This document shows, in pieces, positions 36,935 to 46,563 of a DNA stretch of 64,000 bases; the stretch's first letter is position 1; every line of letters starts with the position of its first letter. The DNA lies in the NCBI GenBank assembly GCA_028622995.1, contig JAJQJQ010000007.1, positions 1,984,001-2,048,000 of the forward strand. Direction: 5' to 3'. The position numbers and the translations under genes are program-made. Source of the stretch: Panagrolaimus kolymaensis. Taxonomy: Eukaryota; Nematoda; Chromadorea; Rhabditida; Panagrolaimidae. The notes beneath the pieces were generated by a model, which had not been told where the DNA came from, searched no databases, and saw nothing but the letters and a program-made list of their open reading frames with translations.

Positions 36935-38717
36935 TTAAACCCCAATTTCATCCACTTCATCAAGTTGCTCCTCAGCTTTTAGCATTTCTTTTTCCACATC
37001 TTCATCATCAACTTTAACATTAGTTCCTTCCATCAAAAATTCGCTATATCTTTGTGCAACTTCCCTCAGCGCATCAATAGCGGGTTCATGAGCAAAGCAT
37101 TTTCTTAGAAATGTTACGGTCATTTCGAGATAAGCTTCACCAGCATCATGAGGATCTATTTCACCTTGAACGCCAAATTTACGCCCCATGTATCCTGGCA
37201 TTAAATATGTAAAATCTGAGAATGATTGATGCACAATATTTCTAAAAATTAGGTTTTATCATTTTATTGGGTGAAGAAAAAGCTTACTTGAAAGTAAACA
37301 TAAGTTTTTCTGATGATTCATGATCAAGTTTAAAAATTCTTTTCATATTTTCTGGCCATTGCCAATCATGAACATTTAAAAGAAGAGCAGGCTGGGTTGC
37401 CCTTGAATACATTTCATGTTCGATGGGATAAAACCAACCATCAAGAACAACGGAGCAAGCAAAATCCGTAGAAAATGCTGATGCAGCTATCGATGTTGCG
37501 CCACCCATTGAATGTCCAATTGCAGCAGCTTTAGAAATATCTAATCGATCCTATAAACACTTTCTGCTTTAGTTATAAATCATCTCAACAAAATCATGAA
37601 TTACAATAAAAATTCAATCGCTACTCACCTTAAATTGCTGCCAATCAAAATTTTGTCCCACAATTATTTTACTTCCTTTAGGTTTTTTATCTATTGGACC
37701 ACATTGGCCGAGATTTATTTCTTCGAGAACATTTAGAGCTCGAATGCATTCAGTTACTCGTTTATGATTTTGTTGATTTCTCTTTTTAAATTCTCTTTCA
37801 TCATCGCCAAGCATTAACATTTTTATTGGAATTTCATTAACTTTCCCCGAATTTGGATCTGTTTCTAACATGTAAGTCCATGAAGAGGATCGATCTCGAT
37901 GTTCCACAGCCGCAACTACAAATCCATATGAAGCGAGTGAAGAACAAAAGGTGCTGTAAATTAGTCGAGATCCAGATAAACCATGAGAAAAAATAATCAC
38001 AGGAAATTTGGGTTCTGAATCGGTTTTTAAAGAATGGGTAGATTTTGATGGTGGAATATTTTCAGCATCACTTTTGATATCACTCATGGATTTTGATGAA
38101 TGAAACTTGGATGGATGTTTTTTTGAATATAGCGGGATTTGCCAACCTGCTGGAACTCTAAAAGAGGAAGGAAATTCTTTTTTAGCTTTGGAGTATTGGT
38201 TGTTTAAAAAATTTTATAATTCATAGTTTAAAAAGTTATTTTTTGAATTGCATAATTTTAAAATATTACCTTTTCTCTCCAATAATCCAATCAAAATAAA
38301 AATGAATTTTCCGATGTGACATTTGTCGATAATCAGCTAGGCCATCCATATACTCTCGACGTTCATTCCATATTGGATACTCAATTTTAATTTTTTCATT
38401 TGTGGTTTCATCGGTCTAAATAAATTAAGGAAATGAACGTCAATGAAAATCACACCACTTTTATTTCACTTTATATCAAACTTTTCAATTTCAAATTTTG
38501 GTCTCAATAGTAAAAAGTTGTAAGTAATTACCTGATTTTCAAAATCAATTTTTAAACAATTTGGATAAAATATTCTCATAAATACACCTGTATCGCCTTC
38601 ACCTTCGCCAGCTACCATTAAATCAGCGCAACCAACTTCATATTTCCCACAACCAACTTGTGGTAAAATTGTTGAAGGTTTTGAACCCGTTGCATATGCA
38701 GATGTTGTTAAACCCAT
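36935..38717 (-). CDS. Platelet-activating-factor acetylhydrolase (group VII PLA2)
   Basis: Exons (minus) 38532-38717, 38270-38415, 37629-38157, 37288-37550, 36935-37241; phases agree, 476 aa. The family hydrolyses the sn-2 acetyl or oxidised short chain of PAF-like phospholipids; C. elegans has paf-1 and paf-2. The N-terminal lid-like part (LPQVGCGKYEVGCADLMV) and the oxyanion region (FPVIIFSHGLSGSRLIYS) are clear. The nucleophile is Ser301 in GHSMGG (usual form GHSFGG). The probable Asp is Asp324 in VVLDGWFYP, and His379 lies in NIVHQSFSDFTYL, the family's characteristic motif. No signal peptide is evident and the start (MGLTTSAYATG) has a Gly at position 2, so an intracellular, possibly myristoylated form like mammalian PAF-AH II is plausible. 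The acidic C-terminus (KAEEQLDEVDEIGV) is extra. Confidence 0.92.
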
Positions 38718-41700
38718 AGTATTTTTTTAGAAAATAAAAATAATAACTACAAAAATTTTAAAAAATAACAAAAGAAAATAATCTGAAAAAAAGGCTTCGA
38801 TCAGCAAAAAATAAAATGGAGCAACTGAAGTACGTGATCACCGAAAAACACGCCACCAGACAATTAAATGATTGACAATGCAAAAAGTAAAAGTTATTTT
38901 AAAAACGACGAAGAAAATGGGCTCAAAGGACAAAAGAAGGCAATATAAAACCTGTTTTTTTTTCCGAGAAGAATAGAAAAGTGTGAAAGCAAGCAAAAAG
39001 TGGGTGAAATGATAAGGAAAAAAATGTTCATGCTACATTCAAGCAAAGATTCGGAAAAAAGGGAATTCGATCGGGTACACTAGCAGATTTCGAAGAGGAA
39101 AATAGTAAAATAATAAATAAATAAAAATCTTAATCTTTACTCATCCAGAAAATAACTCTCTCTCTCAATAGACACAATTTTCAATGATTCAAATGATGAC
39201 CCTCAAACTGCACTAAAAAAAACGAAGCAGCTGATGATCACGTTTTTTTAAACAAGAGCAAAGGCCAACACCATTAAACATCGCCATTTGATGATGATCA
39301 CAAACAGACACTTGAGTGTTATGAATAAACCTACGATGAGGAGAAAGAAATAAGAAAAAAGTAAGGCGCACATTCATTGTAGTTTGTTGTTATTACTTCT
39401 TCTTTGCTTCTTGGATAAATAAAAATTTTGCAGCTGCGAGCTGCTGCTGGCGCCGCGCCGTCGTGAGTTTCTTTTTCTCATGTGCTTCTTTAAAGGGAGC
39501 TTTGAATTGTTAGTTCTTCCATCAGCTGACCGAAGACAACTATAAAAGGGAGAAGAAGAAGAAAAGTGGCACCAAAAATGTGTTCATTCAATGGTTTTGA
39601 CAAAGTCCCAATTTTTGAAGAAAAAAAAAATAGAGAGGAAGAAAATGTGGAGGACCAAAAACCAATCTTAAAACAAAACAACAAAAAAGAAGGAGGACAT
39701 CTTTAAGATAAAAGAGAGGAGACAAGTAAGCTTCGTCAAAATAAGAGTCAATTATTAAAAGAAAAAATGGGGCACTTTTTTAAAAAGCTGGCACCCTCCC
39801 GCCGCGGATGGGCATCAAAAAAGCGATTATGTAAATTGTAAAAAACGTGAAAAGATGCTTGCTTTAACTTTTGAGAGAATGAAAATATCGACTATGATAT
39901 GATGAGAGAAGTGAAGAGACCCATTTTTTGGAAGATGATGAATAAATAAAATGTTATGATGAAAAGGGAACATTAGAAATAAAAGCTTTTAAAAAATAAA
40001 AGTAAAAAAAGGGTAAAGGAATACATTTTTTTTTCGATGATTCATAAAGTCAAAGTGGCATTTCGCAGAGTAATGTGCTTTTTGAGTATTTTTTAATGGA
40101 AAATTTCTAAATATTGATTACAAAAAAAAAGAGCGATAGAAAAAATAGACTAATAATTCTGTAAACCCCAAACTGTTGCTTCCAACAAACTTTAGTTGAA
40201 AGAAAACTTTAATTTCTGGCTAAAAAAAAAAATAGAGAAGATAATAATTATGGATGAAAGCATATAATTCAAAAAAGGCATATATTTTCATGGTCATCAC
40301 GCAAACTCACGCTCTTTTTAAAGTTAGTTTGGATGAAATTGAAACTGATGAGGCAAAAAATGGAACCAAATAGTCAAAAAGACAAAAAATAAACAACAAT
40401 CTAATATAAAAATTTTTATTCAAAAAATAATAATAAAACTTTCTGCCAAAAAAAATTGTTTGCATTTTCAAGCTTTTCTATGAAATCATTCCCTTTGAAT
40501 TTTGTCCATAAAATTTGAAAATTGACCTCGTTGAAACCTTAAGGATTGTATCAAGACAAAGCATACTTGTTGTTGTGAAAAATAAAATAATAACAAACAA
40601 GCAAACAAACAAACAAAAATACATCAACGAAAGAAGGCGGCTGAGGGATGAATGCATGAAAATACAGGAAGGAAAAGTAACCATTCATCTTCTCTTTTTT
40701 TTCTGTTGCAATCGTCTGTCTTCGTAAGTATTATTTTTGCAAGAAGAAGAAGAGAGGGCACAAAGAACAATTCAATTGGATGGAGCAACAACGTATTATA
40801 AGAATGGAGGCGAGAATGGATAAATCATACAGACGAAGTAATGGTGAATGTTAAATCTAACAATATTTTTACCTTTTCTTTTTGTTCAACAAATGTCCAA
40901 AAAAATGCAATCATAAATTAAAAGTTTTAAAAGATGCCACATTTGAACAATTGAAAAATTGTGAAAACTTTTTTCCTATAAAGTAAAAATGAAAAAATGA
41001 TGAGTTGCAAATCAAACGTTTTTTGACAAAAGAAAAAATAATCAGGTGATGATGATGAATAAGTTTAATAAATTACTCAAAAGAAACCACTTCATATTTT
41101 ATAATGGCGCAAGTTTTATGGTGGATTTGATTTTTTCAGTGCACTTTTATGCAAGAAACTGAGGTTTAAAGTATTTTTAAAATGCTCTATGAAAAAAAAA
41201 ATTAAAATTAGAAAGTAAAATTTAGAGCAGGGGAGTAATGAAGCTTATTACTATGATATTTCCAAGTCAAATAAGCTAGTAAAAGATCTGAGTAGTCTGA
41301 ATAATTAAAAAGAGGGTAAGTGTTATTATAACATTTACTGTAAAAAAATACGTTAACCTTGAAGAGAAAAAAAAGATGACTAAAACATATGTAGAAACAA
41401 CTTTATGCTTTTCAGTCTGACTTAAAATAAAAAAACTCGCAAAACAACTGGAAAAAACAACAACAGAAATATGAGTAAAAAGCAGAAACAAAAAAGTTTT
41501 TGTTTGTTTAAAAAAAAGCAAAACTAAATTGAATACGAAAAAACAGAAAAAAATATTGTTCTTTGAAACTTTAATAAACTTTATACAGTAATGGTTTAGG
41601 AAAAAACCTCAAGAAAAAAGAAGATAATTAAGTTAGTTTAATTAGGCAAAAGGTCATTTTTTTAAATGGACAATGTGTTGCTCATGCCACAACTGATGAT

Positions 41701-42204
41701 TTGAAGAATTTGCTTATCCCATCAATATCGAAGCTTCATATTCGATTTTTTTTTTATTATATTTACCCCAACTATGTGGAACATCTTTGAATGGGTAGCA
41801 CTCACATACTTATTTTAAAAAAATTTTTTTAAAGCTTTCAATTTTATAAAGTTATCTATCAATAATCGAAATATCGCGATATAAAATGAAAAAAGCATCG
41901 CTAAACTAGGGATTATGGCAATGCAAGAAGAAGTTCAATCATTCTTAGAGTTTCTAACCAGCAAAAAAAATATCATCGATCATCAACTTCGTTGGAGTTC
42001 TCACATGTTTGACAATAAAAACTATTTTCGTTGTATGAAAAAAAAACAATCCTAAAAAGTTTTTCATCTTTACAAAATTTGAAATTCCAAAGAAACTATG
42101 AAAATAGTTTGTTTGATCGAAAATTTACATCACTCTTTACTCAAGTATTTCTTTTCACTTCATGATGTTTTTATTCCATACTCATCATTTTCTTTCGCTT
42201 CATT
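38718..42204. other. 3.5-kb divergent region between PAF acetylhydrolase and the secreted-protein gene
   Basis: No exon supported. A-rich on the + strand over most of the left part, that is T-rich on the strand of the PAF acetylhydrolase gene. A GC-rich patch (GCTGCGAGCTGCTGCTGGCG) is at about 39431-39465 and a CAAA simple repeat at about 40592-40617. Open frames at 39490, 40478, 40515 and 41276 are low complexity. Confidence 0.5.
40592..40617. repeat. (CAAA)n simple repeat
   Basis: Six imperfect CAAA units in an A-rich stretch. Confidence 0.7.
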
Positions 42205-43192
42205 ATGGTTGGTGTAACACGTTTGCTGCTATTTTTATGCTTAAGTTTACTATTTGCTGAATTTCATGGAGAAAGTTGCCTATCAACAAGTGGTGTTTCA
42301 TTGGGAATTTTGACATTCTTTAGATTAAATGAAACTATGGTAAATGGATTTATTTTTGTTGAATATATTAAACATAAAATTTTTTAGGAAAGAAATTCGA
42401 ACGTGTATCCTCTCTGTTTTGCAATGATTTATCGGGATTTTCATCAAACATTTTATCGTGCTGGACCTTGCTCTGTCAAAGAATCATGCTGTGAAGAACA
42501 GAATTGGAACACCTCTTTTCATGATATTCGTGCTGGTAGAAATGTTACGATCGATCATACTTATAAATGCAAATCACCATGGTGTCAATCAGCACAAATG
42601 CCGGCTCGATGTTTTTATTATAATTCAATAATTGATTCAATTGATCCGTTAGAACTTGTTGGAGCTTTGAACATGGCTAATTCGTCGAATAACATGTATC
42701 CTAATCAACAAGAAAAAATGTTTTTAACCATTGATGTAAGCCAAATCGTTGGATATGATCCTAATTTTAATGTCATAAAAGATAAAGATGAAGTAAGTCG
42801 ATGTCTTTTTTCACTGTCAAATTAACCTTTTCTTTTTTTAGGAAATCGCGATTGATACATCTTGTGTAAATAATGATGAATGTTTTACCCCGGGTTCTGT
42901 GTTTGATCTCGAAAATATTGTCGCTGTTCTTCCTTTCTGCTCATGGACTCCTCAACGACAATATGGTGCTGATTTTGCTCGTGAACTTATTTTTGCTCAA
43001 CCATCGAATGAAGCTAATCGAACACGCTTTCAACTCACCTGTAGATATGATTATGAATCTCGTCCATCATTTTTGCGAAATTCAACTGGTCAGAAACGTG
43101 AAGCCATCGATTTCCCAATGCAACTTAAGATGAATTGCACCGCTCCAATCACTCATGAATATTCATGTAGGACAATATATATGTATGCTTAG
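42205..43192 (+). CDS. Secreted Cys-rich protein, unknown family
   Basis: Exons 42205-42339, 42388-42792, 42842-43192; phase 0, 296 aa. A clear signal peptide opens the protein (VTRLLLFLCLSLLFAEFHG) and there is no later membrane helix, so it is probably secreted. At least 15 cysteines follow, several paired: GPCSVKESCCEEQNW, YKCKSPWCQS, ARCFYY, TSCVNNDECFTPGS, LPFCSW, LTCRYD, MNCT, YSCR. Several N-glycosylation sequons (RLNET, WNTSF, RNVTI, MANSS, RNSTG) support an extracellular fate. I do not recognise the fold; a nematode-specific secreted or cuticle-associated protein is a guess. The 3' end is uncertain: a donor at GTATGC (about 43183) with an acceptor near 43223 would replace the last residues with a tail ending at about 43266. 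Confidence 0.75.
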
Positions 43193-43309
43193 TAATTTTT
43201 CTCTTTGTATTGTTTATTTTTAGAGTTAATAAAAAAGTTGTATTAAACAGATTACTCGACACATCGTAAGTTAAATGCAATGCAATCAAGTAATAACACA
43301 AGTGCATTA

Positions 43310-43800
43310 CACTTCTTTTTTTCGCTTTAATTTATGACTTAAAGGGAAGCAACATAATGCAAAGAAGTATCTTTTTTTCTCAAAGGAGCAACCCAACGTC
43401 ATAAACCATCTGCTTTCAAATATCGTTGTTTCAAAATTCCATTTGTAGCCTAAAAAAAGGATATGGTAATGTAACAAGAAAACGATAAGGGATTCAAACA
43501 TGAACAATAACATCTCAAACGAATTTTGACGTTTTACAATTTTTTTTTATCACCAATTGAATATCCATGAACAAGCAAGAGCATATTTGTATGGAGGACG
43601 ATAGCGTGAAACAAGAATTATGTTAAAAGTAATGATTGAAACCATCCAGGTAATTCAACCATGCTTTCACTAACAACATCATCAACTTTATTTGTCCTAT
43701 TAAATGCCATGCAACTCCAACCACCATCAACCCAAATATCAATAAACCCTTCAAGTAAAAGCGTAAAAAAAGACACAAAGATAATTTATTCATTTATTTT
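43310..43800 (-). pseudogene. Possible gene remnant with stops and frame changes
   Basis: Three protein-like pieces lie close together on the minus strand but in frames that do not join. At about 43800-43640 there is FVSFFTLLLEGFIDIWVDGG and onward (WSCMAFNRTNK, ESMVELPGWFQSLLLT), then a stop. Overlapping in the next frame, about 43630-43565 reads ILVSRYRPPYKYALACSWIF. After an acceptor TTTTTTTAG near 43452 comes ATNGILKQRYLKADGL, a TGA, then RWVAPLRKKDTSLHYVASL in the same frame. The TGA sits where Trp would fit (GL-W-RW). This pattern suggests a decayed gene directly downstream of the 43805 gene, but a mis-modelled live gene is possible. Family not recognised. Confidence 0.3.
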
Positions 43801-43804
43801 ATAA

Positions 43805-44239
43805 TTATGACAATTTCACAGGTTTAACTTGAATACATTTAATTTGTTTACCATTTTTAAGAGAATAAGGAGCGAATGAATATGAGCTAACAAGAACAAA
43901 TTCTTCTTTTTCTTGGAAAGGTTCAGTTTGAGTTCCAATTTCAGCAGTCTTCAATTTTTCTTTTTCAGGATTTTCTTCTTGAGATGTATGAACATTTATC
44001 TTATCTTCAGTTAAAGTTTGTTTAGTAACTTTTTCATTTGATGGAATTCGTATTTGTGTTCCTCCAGCAGCAAGTCTTACATTAACACCACGTTTTGAGC
44101 CACCAACAGTAATCGTTAAATGTTGAGAATTTTTGATTTCAAGTCGATCTGCAGCAGCTTCTATTTCTTTTTCAAGCTTTGAAAGTTCATTCCAGGAAAC
44201 ATTGACACGTACTTCAGGATTTAATGAATTTTGAGACAT
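43805..44239 (-). CDS. Small protein of unknown function, 144 aa
   Basis: Single exon on the minus strand from ATG at 44239 (MSQNSLNPEVRVNVSWNEL). The start is chosen because the upstream in-frame part (to 44371) is Phe/Leu-rich and unlike protein. Residues about 20-45 form a charged helix (ELSKLEKEIEAAADRLEI), followed by a short strand-like part (HLTITVGGSKRGVNVRLAAG, then TQIRIPSN) and a Lys/Glu/Thr-rich linker containing EIGTQTEP, then a short C-terminal motif (EEFVLVSSYSFAPYSLKNG). EIGTQTEP resembles a dynein-light-chain-8 binding sequence (TQT); this is an inference from the motif only. It lies 251 nt downstream of membrin on the same strand, a spacing compatible with a nematode operon. 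Confidence 0.6.
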   Translation of the reverse strand: MSQNSLNPEVRVNVSWNELSKLEKEIEAAADRLEIKNSQHLTITVGGSKRGVNVRLAAGGTQIRIPSNEKVTKQTLTEDKINVHTSQEENPEKEKLKTAEIGTQTEPFQEKEEFVLVSSYSFAPYSLKNGKQIKCIQVKPVKLS

Positions 44240-44490
44240 TGAAAAGCGAAGATGCAAAAGATAAAATCGAAGAATGAAAGTTAGAACGATTTTCAGCTTA
44301 CAAAAAAAATGTTCAAAAATTTGAATAATCACGACAAAGCTTTCCAAAGCTTCAAAAGCCTCTTTTAGCAAAATCTGAAGCTTTAAAAACTTGTTAATCG
44401 TTAAAGAATCTCAATAGTTTATTTCAAAATAATTACAAACACAAGTAACAAAATAAATTATCACATTTCTCATATGTTCTCAAAGAATTT

Positions 44491-45288
44491 TTACCCCATC
44501 CAATATCGATAAAAACAATACATAAAAACAAGAACAAAAACGCAGCCAACAAGGAATATAATCCAATCTTCTTCTAATCGTTTTTCAATCATTCGAAGAG
44601 TTGTACCAGAAAGACCAAGCTAAAAAGTTAAATAATCATTTGTCTTGTCAAAATAGTGCAAAACTTACAGTTTGTCCAACATCCATAATTTTTCTTCTAA
44701 CACCTTTGAGATTCATATGCTGAGTTTTCAAATTATCCAATATTGCAGATCCTTGATTTATCATGTCGTCAATAGCTCGATGAGAGTTGTGCATATTATC
44801 GTTGATGAGAAGTTCGCCATCACCAATGTTCAACTGAGTTTCTGTTGGACGAATCCTGAAAATTTACAGTTATTTCAAGCATGATTCATTCAAGCTAAAA
44901 AAACTTGCCGTTGAGTTAAAAGTTCTTCTCGTTGAGCTGCAACTCTCCATTTATTTGTTAATTTCATTTGAATGTTATTCACAGCAGCGGAAATACCATT
45001 AATTTCATGCTTCACTTGATCAACTTTATATCTTGCAGCTTTCTTCTTATGTACAGGTTCTTTTGAAGTTAAGAAATCCAATCTTTCATAATTTGTTTGC
45101 AACACACTAAAATGAGAAATAGGTTAAAAAAGACTCAAAGAAAGAAAAAAAAAATATTACCCAAGTTGATCATGAGCAGCTCTAAAAAGTGGTTGCGCAT
45201 CGTTTTCATTTCTTGCTCCTTCTAGCCTTCCAAGAGTAAATTGAAGATCATGGATTAGGTTATTTGTTTGTTGATATAAAGCTTCCAT
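44491..45288 (-). CDS. memb-1: Membrin, Golgi SNAP receptor complex member 2
   Basis: Exons (minus) 45161-45288, 44909-45106, 44669-44855, 44491-44619; 213 aa, matching the about 212 aa of animal membrin. This Qb-SNARE works in ER-to-Golgi and intra-Golgi vesicle fusion. The N-terminal helices start MEALYQQTNNLIHDLQFTLG. The SNARE motif lies in exon 3 (HNSHRAIDDMINQGSAILDN, then LKTQHMNLKGVRRKIMDVGQ), and a C-terminal anchor follows (WIIFLVGCVFVLVFMYCFYR). The second intron begins GC (CAACG|GCAAGT); GCAAGT is the strong form of a GC-AG donor, and splicing there restores RIRPTETQLNIG in frame. The gene is divergent from CacyBP with 227 nt between start codons. Confidence 0.93.
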
Positions 45289-45515
45289 TTTAAAGTTGAA
45301 TCATAAAATTAAAAGGTGCTAAAAAAAATGGTGGAAGAAGATTTGTAAGAATACGTCAATCAAATCCTTGTAAAAAAGTGACACTTCAACAGTAAAAATC
45401 TTAGCACGAATAAAAAATGCGGAACTTGGAAATTTTTTTAGAGAAACTTCAAAGTTTGATTTTCAACTGTTTCAATATCAAAGTAAAATTGTTTTGTTTT
45501 TTTCAAAGCAGAAAT
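45289..45515. promoter_or_regulatory. Compact bidirectional promoter, membrin / CacyBP
   Basis: Only 227 nt separate the two start codons, so both promoters and 5' leaders must share it. TTTCAAAGCAG, 5 nt before the CacyBP ATG, may be a trans-splice acceptor. No TATA box is clear. Confidence 0.5.
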
Positions 45516-46490
45516 ATGACTTCAGAAGTAAGGTTTCATTCCTTTATTTTCATAACTCATTCTTACGTATCTCATTTTTTAGATTGAAAAAACTATTGCT
45601 GAAATCGAGCAACTTGAAACTCAAGCTACCTTCAATGTTGTAAAACAAGCTTTAAAAGAACTCAAGCTTAAACAACAAACATTACTTGAACAAGTTTGAT
45701 TTTAATTTTATAACCATATTTTTAATGTATCTTCTTTAGGCCAAATTTCAACAAGCTGCTTCAACTCCTGGTGCAAAGCCATCTAATTCAATCATCAGTC
45801 GTCCACTTACAAAGCTTACGACATATGCCTACGATGAATCTGATAAATTTGTTAAACTTTACTATACTCTTAATGGTGTTCAAAGTATTCCTGCTGAAAG
45901 TGTAAAGTATAATTTTACTGAAGAGTTAGTGTTTGAATCGCTTTTTTATTATTATAAAGAGTGTTTCTTTTATAGCTCATTTGATGTCACTGTTCATGAT
46001 CTTAATGGCAGAGATTATTCTATTATTGCTAAAGGTTTTGCTCATCCAATTGATCCTGAAAATTCTGTTGTCAAACAAAAGTCGGATATGCTTCTGGTTA
46101 TGTTAAAGAAAGCTAGCACTGGAACATGGAGTGAATTGCTCAAGCTTGAAAAGCAAAAGAAGGAAGAACAAAAGCTCAAGTAAGTAATCTTTTTAATTTG
46201 CTTTACCACCAACCTGAAATTATAAGCATCATTGTTTTTTTTGTTATTTGTTTATGTTTGGAAAAACAAACATGGAAACGTTAAGGTCATTTACTAACCT
46301 TTCATTTTTTAGGGAAGCAGATCCTGGTCTTGGTTCTGGTGATCCACAAGATGCAATGATGAAACTAATGAAACAACTTTATGATCAAGGAGATGATGAT
46401 ATGAAGCGAAAACTACGTCAATCATGGCATGAATCTCGTGCTGGTAAAGCTCCTGGTGGAATGCCTCCGATGCCTGACCTTGATTTTTAA
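45516..46490 (+). CDS. Calcyclin-binding protein / Siah-interacting protein (CacyBP/SIP)
   Basis: Exons 45516-45527, 45583-45693, 45740-45924, 45976-46179, 46313-46490; 229 aa, as in vertebrate CacyBP (228 aa). The protein bridges Siah-type E3 ligases to Skp1 for substrate ubiquitination and binds S100 proteins. Order seen: an N-terminal helical hairpin (IEKTIAEIEQLETQATFNVV, LKELKLKQQTLLEQ), a CS domain (about residues 70-160: KLTTYAYDESDKFVKLYYTL ... SFDVTVHDLNGRDYSII), and the SGS region ending in the Trp motif (KLRQSWHESRAGK) and PPMPDLDF. The first exon codes only MTSE. AATAAA at 46558-46563 follows the stop. Confidence 0.93.
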
Positions 46491-46557
46491 TTTGCTTAAC
46501 TTCGTATTAGTTTATACACTTTTTTGAGTTTATTATTCTTGTATTATTTTCTCGTTA

Positions 46558-46563
46558 ATAAAT
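46558..46563 (+). terminator. Polyadenylation signal of CacyBP
   Basis: AATAAA 68 nt after the stop. Confidence 0.5.
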
